Below, piece by piece: positions 29,231 through 37,333 of a stretch of 64,000 nucleotides of DNA. Origin of the DNA: Sphingomonas sp. PL-96 (lineage in GTDB: Bacteria; Pseudomonadota; Alphaproteobacteria; Sphingomonadales; Sphingomonadaceae). Under the pieces are notes generated by a model. It was given only the letters and a program-made list of their open reading frames with translations. It did not search any database and was not told the origin of the DNA. A program made the position numbers and the translations under genes. The first letter of the stretch is position 1. Each line of letters opens with the position of its first letter. The DNA is taken from positions 62,001 to 126,000 of the forward strand of contig NZ_JAJFET010000007.1 in assembly GCF_020707215.1 (NCBI RefSeq), written 5' to 3'.

Positions 29231-29878
29231 ATGCGCTACAGCCTCGCCCTGCTCTTCCCGCTGACCGCGTGCAGCCTTGCGGCACCTGCCGAGGCCGAGC
29301 ATGCGGTCGCGATCCCCGCCATCCAGCAGGACGTGCCCGCCGCCGGCAGCCGCGCCACCGCCGTCTTCGCCGGGGGCTGCTTCTGGGGCCTGGAGGCGGT
29401 GTTCGAACGGGTGAAGGGCGTGACGGACGTCACCAACGGCTATGCCGGCGGGACGCAGGCGACCGCCCGCTATGACGCGGTTGCGACCGAGCGCACCGGC
29501 CATGCCGAAGCCGTCCGAATCACCTATGACCCGCGCGTCGTCAGCTATGGCACGCTGCTGCGGGTATATTTCTCGGTCGCGCACGATCCCACCCAGCGCA
29601 ACCGCCAGGGGCCGGACCGCGGGCCCAGCTATCGCTCGGCCATCTTTCCGCAGACGCCCGCGCAACGAACCGCAGCCGCCGCGTATATCCGGCAGCTGGA
29701 CGCGGCAAGGCGCTTCGACGGACCGATCGTCACCACCCTGGAACGCGGCCAATTCTATCCAGCCGAGGGCTATCACCAGGACTTTGCGCGGCGGAACCCG
29801 CGCTATCCGTACATCGTGCGCTGGGATGCGCCCAAGGTGGTGGCATTTCGCGCCGCCTTTCCGACGCTGGCGCGCTGA
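29231..29878 (+). CDS. msrA: Peptide methionine-S-sulfoxide reductase A, exported
   Basis: A 215-residue enzyme that reduces the S form of methionine sulfoxide in oxidised proteins. The catalytic Cys is in FAGGCFWGLEAVFERVKGV, followed by TNGYAGG; other motifs are GHAEAVRITYDP, VYFSVAHDPTQRNRQG and the C-terminal AEGYHQDFARRNP. An N-terminal hydrophobic segment with LFPLTACS resembles a signal peptide or lipobox, so this copy probably works in the periplasm. The partner for the R form, msrB, is encoded at 36863 without a signal peptide. Confidence 0.95.
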   Translation: MRYSLALLFPLTACSLAAPAEAEHAVAIPAIQQDVPAAGSRATAVFAGGCFWGLEAVFERVKGVTDVTNGYAGGTQATARYDAVATERTGHAEAVRITYDPRVVSYGTLLRVYFSVAHDPTQRNRQGPDRGPSYRSAIFPQTPAQRTAAAAYIRQLDAARRFDGPIVTTLERGQFYPAEGYHQDFARRNPRYPYIVRWDAPKVVAFRAAFPTLAR

Positions 29879-29881
29879 ACC

Positions 29882-30280
29882 TCAGATCAGCGCGAGCGCG
29901 GACAGCTCGCCGATGAGCCGGGGCGGCAGCGCGTTGATGTCGCCCAGTCCTTCGCCCAGGTCCGGCGGCGCATCGGCCGCCTCCAGATAGCGCCAGCCCT
30001 GGTGCGCGCGCTTGGGCCGGGCCTGCACCAGCACCAGCTCGGCGGCGAGGTGGATCGCCACCCGGCCACCCTCCGCCTCGCCAAAGCCCAGGATCGGCGA
30101 GCGCGCGACCAGCTGGTGCTTCAGGATCCAGAACAGCGATCCGCCGTCGATTTCGGCGGCGCGCTTGGGAAGATAGCGGGTGGTCAGCGCCCCACCCTCG
30201 GCCGCGCGCAGGCGCAGCCGTTCGGCGAGGTGGTCGACGCTTTCGATCGCAAAGGCGACCTTGGTAAGATGGAGCGGCAC
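29882..30280 (-). CDS. DUF1489-family protein
   Basis: A 132-residue protein, MPLHLTKVAFAIESVDHLAE at the N terminus, with LTTRYLPKRAAEIDGGSLFW and ARPKRAHQGWRYLEAADAP, which I recognise as the alphaproteobacterial DUF1489 family. No catalytic motif is apparent and the function is unknown. It ends three bases from the convergent msrA stop and is followed upstream on the same strand by mgtE after 36 bp. Confidence 0.8.
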   Translation of the reverse strand: MPLHLTKVAFAIESVDHLAERLRLRAAEGGALTTRYLPKRAAEIDGGSLFWILKHQLVARSPILGFGEAEGGRVAIHLAAELVLVQARPKRAHQGWRYLEAADAPPDLGEGLGDINALPPRLIGELSALALI

Positions 30281-30316
30281 AGGGCTGATCTGGGGATTGG
30301 GCCGTCCCGGCTCAAG

Positions 30317-31717
30317 TCAGCCGGTAAGGCCCGCCGCGGTCGCCAAGCCCAGAAACGCCAGGAACCCCATCGAGTCCGTCGTCATCGTCACGAACACCGA
30401 CGAGGCGACCGCCGGGTCGGCGCCGAACCGCTCGAGCGTCAGCGGCACCAGCACGCCGGCCAGACCCGCGATCAGGATGTTGGTCATCATCGCCGCGCCG
30501 ATTACCCCGCCCAGCATCGGATTGCCGAACACCAGGCTTACCCCGACCCCGATCAGCAGGGCGATGGTGGCGCCGTTCATCAGCGCCACCTGGATCTCGC
30601 GCAGGACCGATCGGAAGGTGTTCGACTGAGTGAGCTGGTTGGTGGCCAGCGCGCGCACCGTTACCGCCATGGTCTGGGTACCGGCATTGCCGCCGACCCC
30701 CGCCACGATCGGCATCAGCGTGGCAAGGGCCACCATGCGCGCGATCGTATCCTCGAACAGCGCGATGATGGTGGAGGCGACCAGCGCGGTGAACAAATTG
30801 GTCACCAGCCAGCGAACCCGGGTGCGATAGCTTTCCAGCACCGGCTGGTTGATGTCGCCCTCACCCGCGCCGGAAAGCAGCAGTGCGTCCTCGCCGGCTT
30901 CTTCCTGGATGATGTGGACGATGTCGTCGACGGTGATCACGCCCACCAGCCGCCCGCTGCCGTCGGTGACCGCGGCCGAGATCAGGGCATATTTCTGGAA
31001 GCGCAGCGCCACTTCCTCCTGGTCCATGTCGACCGGAATCAGCGTCTGCTCACGCTTCATCACGTCGCTGACGGACACCGAACGCGGCGAGCGCAGGATC
31101 CAGGACAGCTGGCAGGTGCCGACCGGGCGATGCGCCGGATCGACCACGAAGATTTCCCAGAAGTCGGTCGCAAGCGACTCGCTGCTGCGCAGGAAGTCGA
31201 GCACGTCGCCGACCGTCCAATGCTCCGGCACCGCAATCAGCTCGCGCTGCATCAGGCGGCCGGCGGACTCCTCGGGGTAGCTCAGCGCTTCCTCGATCGC
31301 AGCGCGATCGTCCGGGTCGAGCGCGCGCAGCACGGCGCGCTGGTCGGTCTCGTCCAGGTCCTCGATGATCGCGACGGCGTCGTCGGTGTCGAGCTCGGCG
31401 GCGAGATTGGCGACCTGGTGCGGTTCGAGCGCGTCAATCAGCGCGTCGCGAACCCAGTCGTTCATTTCCGCCAGAACATCGCCGTCCAGGCGATCGGCTA
31501 CGGCAGAGGCGAGCGGCGCGCGCGCCTCGCCCGGCACCAGCTCGAACAGGTCGGCCAGGTCGGCGGGGTGCAGCGGCTCGACCAGAGCGCGCACCGTTTC
31601 GACATCATCGGCCTCGACCGCATCGAGCACCGCACGCACGAACTCCGGCTTCAGCCGGTCGTCGGCGTCCAGTTCGCTGTCGGCGATGTCGTGGGCGGGA
31701 AGCTCCGTCTCGCTCAT
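30317..31717 (-). CDS. mgtE: Magnesium transporter MgtE
   Basis: A 466-residue Mg2+ channel. Residues about 20-135 are the helical N domain (ALVEPLHPADLADLFELVPG), about 140-260 hold two CBS domains (SAGRLMQRELIAVPEHWTVG, VSVSDVMKREQTLIPVDMDQ, GVITVDDIVHIIQEE) that sense cytosolic Mg2+, and five membrane helices follow. The filter region reads PIVAGVGGNAGTQTMAVTVR. The ATG at 31717 has GGGGAG ten bases upstream and gives MSETELPAHDIAD. It is divergent from the cyclophilin gene. No riboswitch is visible in the short leader. Confidence 0.95.
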   Translation of the reverse strand: MSETELPAHDIADSELDADDRLKPEFVRAVLDAVEADDVETVRALVEPLHPADLADLFELVPGEARAPLASAVADRLDGDVLAEMNDWVRDALIDALEPHQVANLAAELDTDDAVAIIEDLDETDQRAVLRALDPDDRAAIEEALSYPEESAGRLMQRELIAVPEHWTVGDVLDFLRSSESLATDFWEIFVVDPAHRPVGTCQLSWILRSPRSVSVSDVMKREQTLIPVDMDQEEVALRFQKYALISAAVTDGSGRLVGVITVDDIVHIIQEEAGEDALLLSGAGEGDINQPVLESYRTRVRWLVTNLFTALVASTIIALFEDTIARMVALATLMPIVAGVGGNAGTQTMAVTVRALATNQLTQSNTFRSVLREIQVALMNGATIALLIGVGVSLVFGNPMLGGVIGAAMMTNILIAGLAGVLVPLTLERFGADPAVASSVFVTMTTDSMGFLAFLGLATAAGLTG

Positions 31718-31835
31718 GGCTCGGCTCCCCTTGTTGGCGTTGCCCGCCCGCTCTAGCGGCGGTGGCCGCGGTTGCAACCTCCAGGCCGCCGCTCTACGGA
31801 CTTGGCTCCTTTTTCTCCTGAAATCCGGAGCGTTT

Positions 31836-32294
31836 ATGTCCGAACTTCCCAGCACGCTCGTGATGACGCTCGACACGGGCGAGGTGCGTATCCGGCTGCG
31901 TCCGGACCTGGCCCCCAAGCATGTCGAGCGGATCACCAAGCTCGCTGACAGCGGCTTTTACGACAACGTCGTGTTCCACCGCGTGATCGCGGGCTTCATG
32001 GCGCAGGGCGGTGATCCGACCGGCACCGGCACCAGCGGCTCCAAGGAGCCGAACCTGCCGGCCGAATTCAGCCGTGAGCCGCACGTCCGCGGCACCTGCT
32101 CGATGGCGCGCACGATGGATCCGAACTCGGCCAACAGCCAGTTCTTCATCTGCTTCGACGACGCCCGCTTCCTGGACGGCCAGTACACCGTGTGGGGCGA
32201 AGTGATCGACGGCATGGACGCCGTCGACGCGCTCCCCAAGGGCGAGCCGCCGCGCGAGCCGGGCAAGATCCTGAAGGCCCGCAGCGAGGCCTGA
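31836..32294 (+). CDS. Cyclophilin-type peptidyl-prolyl isomerase
   Basis: A 152-residue cyclophilin without a signal peptide, so cytosolic (PpiB-like). It speeds cis-trans isomerisation of Xaa-Pro bonds. The active-site region VVFHRVIAGFMAQGGDPTGTGTSG holds the catalytic Arg; SMARTMDPNSANSQFFICF and YTVWGEVIDGMDAVDAL are standard. GGAG stands about seven bases before the ATG at 31836. It is monocistronic and followed by an intrinsic terminator. Confidence 0.96.
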   Translation: MSELPSTLVMTLDTGEVRIRLRPDLAPKHVERITKLADSGFYDNVVFHRVIAGFMAQGGDPTGTGTSGSKEPNLPAEFSREPHVRGTCSMARTMDPNSANSQFFICFDDARFLDGQYTVWGEVIDGMDAVDALPKGEPPREPGKILKARSEA

Positions 32295-32302
32295 TGATAG
32301 CG

Positions 32303-32336
32303 AGCCGGTCACCCCATGGTGGCCGGCTTTGTTTTT
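32303..32336 (+). terminator. Intrinsic terminator of the cyclophilin gene
   Basis: AGCCGGTCACC (32303-32313) pairs with GGTGGCCGGCT (32318-32328) with one G-T pair, around CCAT, followed by TTGTTTTT. Confidence 0.8.
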
Positions 32337-32367
32337 GGGGGCTGGCTCGGTCACCATGACGTTGCCC

Positions 32368-32479
32368 CCGTTTGTCCTGAGTAGCCATTGAGCGAAGTCG
32401 AAATGGCGTATCGAAGGACCGCCACGGCTGCTTCGATACGGGTCTTCGACTTCGCTCAGCCCCTACTCAGCACAAACGG
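32368..32479. repeat. Long imperfect inverted repeat, sphingomonad intergenic element
   Basis: Arms of about 45-50 bp (32368-32417 and 32431-32479) meet around a short centre. Pairing segments include CCGTTTGT with ACAAACGG, CTGAGTAG with CTACTCAG, TGAGCGAAGTCGAA with TTCGACTTCGCTCA, and GTATCGAAG with CTTCGATAC. The whole could fold into one long hairpin. It lies between the cyclophilin terminator and the end of the LysR gene and contains no gene. Similar units are, from memory, repeated in sphingomonad genomes; I see one copy here. Confidence 0.7.
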
Positions 32480-32500
32480 CGTGCTCCGGGTCGGCGTTGG

Positions 32501-33388
32501 TCAGATATCCTGTGCGCCCAGCGCCTCGACCAGCCAGTCGTGAAACAGCCGTGCGGGCTCCTGCTGCATCATGCGGGGCCGGCAGACGAACCAGTGGCTG
32601 TAGGTGCTCTCTACCGACATATCGAACAGCCGCACGAGCCGCGTGTCCCTCGCCTCCTCGAAATGCGATTCCAGCATGAAGGCGACGCCCAGCCGCTGTG
32701 CGGCGGCCTCCAGCATCAGGGCGCCGGAATCGAAGAAGTCGGTCGCAGCCGGCTCCAGATAAGGCAGCCCCGCCGCCTGCCGCCAATCGGTAAAGGTATC
32801 CGGCATGTCGCGGTGAATCAGCGCGGTGAGCTTCGCCAGCTGCTTGGGATCGGTCAGCGGCATCTCCTCCACCAGCGCGCGCGCGGCGATCGCATAGACG
32901 CGGTTGCGGTCGAGCCGCCGGGAATAAAGCGCCGGGTCGATGGTGTGGCCAAGCACGATGCCGACGTCGATGCCGTCCCCAAGCCGCGCCAGGCTGTGCC
33001 CGGCGGTGTCCACGTCCAGGTGCAGTTCCGGATGGCGGCGCTTGAGGTCACCGAGCCGCGGCATCAGCTTCTGGGTCGCAAACAGGGGCAACACGCCCAG
33101 CCGCAGACGCAGCAGGTCCGATCCCGCCGACATGCGCTCCACCGCATCCGAAAGCGTATCCAGCGCGTGCGAGATCATCCCCAGCAGCCGCTCGCCGTCA
33201 TGGTTGAGGCGCAGCGCCTGGTGCCGCCGCTCGAACAACGGCTTGCCGATGAACCGCTCCAGCGCCTGCACGCGCCGGCTGAGCGCCGGGCTCGACAGCG
33301 CCAGCTCCTCGGCCGCTGCCTTGATCGATCCGAGTCGGGCGACATGCACAAAGGCTTCGATCGCCGTAAGAGGAGGAAGACGCCGCAT
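32501..33388 (-). CDS. LysR-family transcriptional regulator (GcvA-like)
   Basis: A 295-residue LysR-type regulator. The N-terminal helix-turn-helix is LTAIEAFVHVARLGSIKAAA and ELALSSPALSRRVQALERFI; the remainder (from about residue 90) is a periplasmic-binding-fold effector domain with LRLGVLPLFATQKLMPRLGD. The ATG at 33388 has TTGGAG just upstream; another ATG at 33418 adds ten residues. It is divergent from the CDC48 gene across a 278-bp gap with a LysR-type palindrome at 33473. Effector unknown. Confidence 0.92.
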   Translation of the reverse strand: MRRLPPLTAIEAFVHVARLGSIKAAAEELALSSPALSRRVQALERFIGKPLFERRHQALRLNHDGERLLGMISHALDTLSDAVERMSAGSDLLRLRLGVLPLFATQKLMPRLGDLKRRHPELHLDVDTAGHSLARLGDGIDVGIVLGHTIDPALYSRRLDRNRVYAIAARALVEEMPLTDPKQLAKLTALIHRDMPDTFTDWRQAAGLPYLEPAATDFFDSGALMLEAAAQRLGVAFMLESHFEEARDTRLVRLFDMSVESTYSHWFVCRPRMMQQEPARLFHDWLVEALGAQDI

Positions 33389-33472
33389 CAGCTCCAACCT
33401 GTTGTTGCACCGCACCATGGAACGCGCCGAGATAGCGGTAGCACCCGCACGCACGTGATAAACTAGGTCTTT

Positions 33473-33491
33473 GGTTGCACAAATTGCAACC
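33473..33491. promoter_or_regulatory. LysR-type operator candidate
   Basis: GGTTGCA (33473-33479), five bases, TGCAACC (33485-33491), a perfect inverted repeat that contains the T-N11-A pattern of LysR-type regulators. It lies 85 bp upstream of the LysR gene and 175 bp upstream of cdc48. TTGCAC recurs nearby (about 33404 and 33502). Confidence 0.5.
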
Positions 33492-33577
33492 GCGCTAATT
33501 CCTTTCGCATTTGCACAAAAATGGCCGTCGCCGCATACGGACCAGGCCTTTCAGGCATCCTCTCCTAAACCTTTCAC

Positions 33578-33606
33578 GGCCGGTCCTTGTGACCGGCCTT
33601 TTTTTT
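33578..33606 (+). terminator. Orphan intrinsic terminator upstream of the CDC48 gene
   Basis: GGCCGGTC (33578-33585), loop CTTGT, GACCGGCC (33591-33598), then eight T. It reads on the plus strand, yet no plus-strand gene precedes it after the cyclophilin, which has its own terminator 1.2 kb earlier. It therefore ends either a small RNA starting in the LysR-CDC48 gap or an attenuated leader of the CDC48 gene. Confidence 0.8.
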
Positions 33607-33666
33607 GCGCCTTGCCCGGCCGACCCCCGATCCTATCTCCCGCACTCGTTTCGAGAAGGTGAAAGG

Positions 33667-35955
33667 ATGCCGATGGCCGACGACCAATCGCAGGCGCGCC
33701 GGATACAGGTGGCGAATTCCCGGCCGGAGGACAGCGGCCGCGGCATCGCCCATCTGCCCCGCACGCTTATGGCATCGCTTGGCGTCACCGAGGGCGATGT
33801 GGTCGAGATCGTCGGCAAGCGCACCACCCCCGCCCGCGTGGTCGGCCCCTACAGCGAGGATGAGGGGCTGGACCTGGTCCGCCTGGACGGCTTGCAGCGC
33901 GCCAACGCCGGCGTCGGTGCCGGTGACTTCGTCGAGGTCAATCGCGTCGAGTCCAAGGCCGCGACTCGCGTCGTCTTCGCACCCGCCCAGCAGAACCTGC
34001 GGCTCCAGGGCTCGAGCAACGCCCTCAAGCGGACGTTCCTCGGCCGGCCCTTCTGCCAGGGCGACGTGGTGGCCACGGCGGGCCACCAGCGGGTGACCGA
34101 TCCCGCCATCCAGCGCTTCGTCAACGCGCCTGCCTATGCGCTGCAGGAGATCCGCCTGGCGGTGGTTTCCTCGACGCCCAAGGGCGTGGTGCACATCGAC
34201 GAGAACACCGAGATCGAGTTGCGGCCCGAATATGAGGAGCCGCGCGAGGCGCGCCGTGCCGACGTCACCTATGACGACATCGGCGGCATGGCCGGCACGA
34301 TCGACCAGCTGCGCGAGATGGTCGAGCTCCCCTTGCGCTATCCCGAACTCTTCCAGCGGCTGGGCGTCGATCCGCCCAAGGGCGTGCTGCTCCATGGCCC
34401 GCCCGGCACCGGCAAGACGCGGCTGGCGCGTGCGGTCGCAAACGAAAGCGACGCGGACTTCTTCCTGATCAACGGGCCCGAGATCATGGGCTCCGCCTAT
34501 GGCGAATCCGAAAAGCGGCTGCGGGAGGTGTTCGAGGAAGCGAGCCAGAACGCGCCCTCGATCGTCTTCATCGACGAGATCGATTCGATCGCGCCCAAGC
34601 GCGGACAGGTGTCGGGTGAGGCCGAGAAGCGGCTGGTCGCTCAGTTGCTGACGCTGATGGACGGGCTGGAGGCGCGCGCGAACGTCGTGGTGATCGCCGC
34701 CACCAACCGGCCGGAGGCGATTGACGAGGCGCTGCGGCGGCCCGGCCGCTTCGATCGCGAGATCGTGGTCGGCGTGCCGGACGAGCGCGGGCGCCGCGAG
34801 ATCCTGGGCATCCACACCCGCGGCATGCCGCTGGGCGAGGGCGTCGACCTGCGCGAGCTGGCGCGCACCACCTATGGCTTCGTCGGCGCCGATCTGGCGG
34901 CACTGACCCGCGAGGCCGCGATCGAGGCGGTGCGGCGAATCATGCCGCGGCTCAACCTGTCCGAACAGACGATCCCGGCCGAGGTGCTGGATACGCTGTC
35001 GGTCGGGCGTGAGGATTTCCTGGAGGCGTTGAAGCGCGTCCAGCCGTCGGCCATGCGCGAGGTGATGGTGCAGGCGCCGACCGTCCGCTGGGACGATGTC
35101 GGCGGGCTGGACGAAGCGCAGATGCGGCTGAAGGAGGGTGTCGAGCTGCCGCTCAAGTCACCCGACGCCTTCCGCCGGCTGGGCATCCGTCCGGCCAAGG
35201 GGTTCCTGCTCTATGGGCCGCCGGGCACCGGCAAGACGCTGCTCGCCAAGGCGGTCGCGCGCGAGGCGGAGGCGAACTTCATCGCCACCAAGTCGAGCGA
35301 CCTGCTGTCGAAATGGTATGGCGAAAGCGAGCAGCAGATAGCACGGCTGTTCGCCCGCGCCCGCCAGGTCGCGCCCTGCGTGATCTTCATCGACGAGCTC
35401 GACAGCCTGGTTCCGGCGCGTGGCGGCGGCATGGGCGAGCCGCAGGTGACCGAGCGCGTGGTGAACACCATCCTGGCCGAGATGGACGGGCTGGAGGAGC
35501 TGCAGTCGGTGGTGGTGATCGGTGCCACCAACCGGCCGAACCTGGTCGACCCGGCGCTGCTGCGGCCGGGCCGCTTCGACGAGCTGATCTATGTCGGCGT
35601 ACCGGATCAGGCCGGACGTCGGCGTATCCTGTCGATCCAGACCGAGAAGATGCCGCTGGCCGACGACGTAGACCTGGATGCGGTGGCGGCCGAGACGGAG
35701 CGCTTCACCGGCGCCGATCTGGAGGATGTGGTGCGTCGCGCCGGCCTGATGGCCCTGCGCGAGTCGCTCGCCAACACGGCCGTGCGGATGAGTCATTTCC
35801 GCCAGGCACTCGCTGAATCGCGCGCGTCCGTCACTGCCGACATGGAGCAGGAGTATCGCCAGATGTCGGCGCGGCTGAAGCAGGACGCCGTCGCGATCCA
35901 GCCGATCGGCTTCATCGCGCCCGGCATGGTGCAGCCGCGGGCCAAGAAAGACTGA
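33667..35955 (+). CDS. CDC48/VAT-type AAA+ ATPase with two ATPase domains
   Basis: A 762-residue protein. Residues about 10-185 resemble the CDC48 N domain ([34 protein letters not shown]), followed by two AAA modules. D1 has [33 protein letters not shown] and [21 protein letters not shown]2 has [34 protein letters not shown] and [20 protein letters not shown]. Both Walker B Glu and arginine fingers look intact. CDC48-type unfoldases extract or unfold proteins; eukaryotic and archaeal forms are best known. Two in-frame ATGs (33667 and 33673) follow GAAGGTGAAAGG. It is preceded by an orphan terminator and divergent from a LysR gene. Confidence 0.93.
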   Translation: MPMADDQSQARRIQVANSRPEDSGRGIAHLPRTLMASLGVTEGDVVEIVGKRTTPARVVGPYSEDEGLDLVRLDGLQRANAGVGAGDFVEVNRVESKAATRVVFAPAQQNLRLQGSSNALKRTFLGRPFCQGDVVATAGHQRVTDPAIQRFVNAPAYALQEIRLAVVSSTPKGVVHIDENTEIELRPEYEEPREARRADVTYDDIGGMAGTIDQLREMVELPLRYPELFQRLGVDPPKGVLLHGPPGTGKTRLARAVANESDADFFLINGPEIMGSAYGESEKRLREVFEEASQNAPSIVFIDEIDSIAPKRGQVSGEAEKRLVAQLLTLMDGLEARANVVVIAATNRPEAIDEALRRPGRFDREIVVGVPDERGRREILGIHTRGMPLGEGVDLRELARTTYGFVGADLAALTREAAIEAVRRIMPRLNLSEQTIPAEVLDTLSVGREDFLEALKRVQPSAMREVMVQAPTVRWDDVGGLDEAQMRLKEGVELPLKSPDAFRRLGIRPAKGFLLYGPPGTGKTLLAKAVAREAEANFIATKSSDLLSKWYGESEQQIARLFARARQVAPCVIFIDELDSLVPARGGGMGEPQVTERVVNTILAEMDGLEELQSVVVIGATNRPNLVDPALLRPGRFDELIYVGVPDQAGRRRILSIQTEKMPLADDVDLDAVAAETERFTGADLEDVVRRAGLMALRESLANTAVRMSHFRQALAESRASVTADMEQEYRQMSARLKQDAVAIQPIGFIAPGMVQPRAKKD

Positions 35956-36133
35956 GGAACGGGCGCGTCGTCATCCTAAGGGGTGGCGGCGCGCCGGAGA
36001 TTTTGGCAGGGGCGCCGTTTGCCGCGGGGTGAACCCGCATTGCGTCAGGACGAAACCGTTCGGCTTGCATCTTCGTTTCGGTTTTGCGACGACACCTTCG
36101 ACGCGGCCCCGGCCGCCCCGCCCAAGGATTTCC

Positions 36134-36742
36134 ATGAACACCAGTTCCACCACCGCCAGCCGACGGAGCAGCAAGCGCGTTCCTTCCCCGGCGGGCATGT
36201 TCCTGCGCGGGTTCGTCAAGCATCCTGTGATGGTGGGGTCCGTGATCCCCTCTTCGGGCAAGCTGATCCGCAAGATGCTGGCGCCCGTCGACTGGGCCAA
36301 CACCAAGGTGTTCGTCGAATATGGTCCCGGCGTGGGTACCTTCTGCCGCCCGATCCTGGAGCGGATGGCGCCGGACGCGCAGCTGATCGCGATCGACACC
36401 AACCCCGAGTTCATCGACTATCTGAACGGCACGATTCTCGACTCCCGCTTTTCGGCGGTGCACGCGTCGGCCGCCGACGTGGTCCAGATCGTCGCCGATC
36501 ACGGCCATGCCAACGCCGATTACGTGCTGTCGGGCCTGCCCTTCTCCACCCTGCCGGCAGGTGTGGGCGAGAAGATCGCCGATGCCACCGCAGAGGTGCT
36601 GCGCCCGGGCGGCGCGTTCCTGGTCTATCAGTTCAGCCCGAAGGTGCGCGACTTCCTGGCGCCCAATTTCGAACGCATCGACCACGACATGGAATGGTGG
36701 AACGTGCCGCCGGCACAGCTCTACTGGGCCTGGAAGGACTGA
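36134..36742 (+). CDS. PmtA-like class I SAM-dependent methyltransferase
   Basis: A 202-residue methyltransferase. The SAM loop is VFVEYGPGVGTFCRPIL, followed by QLIAIDTNPEFIDYLN and the DYVLSGLPFSTLPAGVGEKI motif, the pattern of the phospholipid N-methyltransferase PmtA and related rRNA dimethylase-like enzymes, which methylate phosphatidylethanolamine in alphaproteobacteria. The N terminus SAGMFLRGFVKHPVMVGSVIPS, seen here as AGMFLRGFVKHPVMVGSVIP, is conserved in that group. AAGGA lies six bases before the ATG. Substrate is inferred. It follows the CDC48 gene after 178 bp in the same direction. Confidence 0.8.
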   Translation: MNTSSTTASRRSSKRVPSPAGMFLRGFVKHPVMVGSVIPSSGKLIRKMLAPVDWANTKVFVEYGPGVGTFCRPILERMAPDAQLIAIDTNPEFIDYLNGTILDSRFSAVHASAADVVQIVADHGHANADYVLSGLPFSTLPAGVGEKIADATAEVLRPGGAFLVYQFSPKVRDFLAPNFERIDHDMEWWNVPPAQLYWAWKD

Positions 36743-36782
36743 GCCACCGGCTCGTCGCCACACGCTGAACATTCGCTTCCAA

Positions 36783-36810
36783 CGCGCCGTGTGGACCTCC
36801 ACACGGCGCG
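36783..36810. terminator. Perfect 12-bp hairpin between the methyltransferase gene and msrB
   Basis: CGCGCCGTGTGG (36783-36794), loop ACCT, CCACACGGCGCG (36799-36810). It lies 41 bases after the methyltransferase stop and 52 bases before msrB. There is no T-run, so Rho-independent termination is uncertain. Confidence 0.5.
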
Positions 36811-36862
36811 TGTTCGATTCCGCTAGTTGACGCGGCGGCCGGGGCGCAACACATCTAGCCCC

Positions 36863-37270
36863 ATGGATTATCTCAACCTTTCCGAATCCGAGTGGCGCAA
36901 GCGGCTGTCGCCAGAGGCCTATCACGTGCTGCGGGAGGCTGGGACCGAGCGGGCCTATGCCGGCCACTACAACGACAACAAGGCCGATGGCCTCTATCGT
37001 TGCGCGGGCTGCGCGAACGAGTTGTTCGACAGCATCGACAAATATGATTCCGGATCGGGCTGGCCGAGCTTCACGCAGCCGATTGCCGAGGATCGCGTCA
37101 CCAACCATGCCGATACCAGCCATGGCATGCGCCGGGTCGAGACTCGCTGCGCGCGCTGTGACGGGCATCTGGGCCATGTCTTCCCCGATGGCCCGCCGCC
37201 CACGGGCCTGCGCTATTGCATGAACTCGGTCGCGCTGGATTTCCGTCCACGCGGACGGACGGACGGCTGA
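36863..37270 (+). CDS. msrB: Peptide methionine-R-sulfoxide reductase B
   Basis: A 135-residue enzyme reducing the R form of methionine sulfoxide. Zinc-binding pairs CAGC and CARC are present, with SGSGWPSFTQPIAEDRV, RCDGHLGHVFPDGP and the catalytic Cys in GLRYCMNSVALDF. No signal peptide, so cytosolic, in contrast to the exported MsrA at 29231. The ATG at 36863 gives MDYLNLSESEWRKRLSPEAY. The 63-bp gap to the PBP1A gene is short, so cotranscription is possible. Confidence 0.96.
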   Translation: MDYLNLSESEWRKRLSPEAYHVLREAGTERAYAGHYNDNKADGLYRCAGCANELFDSIDKYDSGSGWPSFTQPIAEDRVTNHADTSHGMRRVETRCARCDGHLGHVFPDGPPPTGLRYCMNSVALDFRPRGRTDG

Positions 37271-37333
37271 TCGCAATAACGGGGTTGGGCGCTTGTGGGC
37301 GGCGCCCACAGCGCGTACTCCGGCAGCGCTTCC

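Noticed and set aside
36783..36810. A parS or ParB-like site at the CACACGG hairpin
   Set aside because: It lacks the CACGTG core; it is simply a 12-bp stem-loop.
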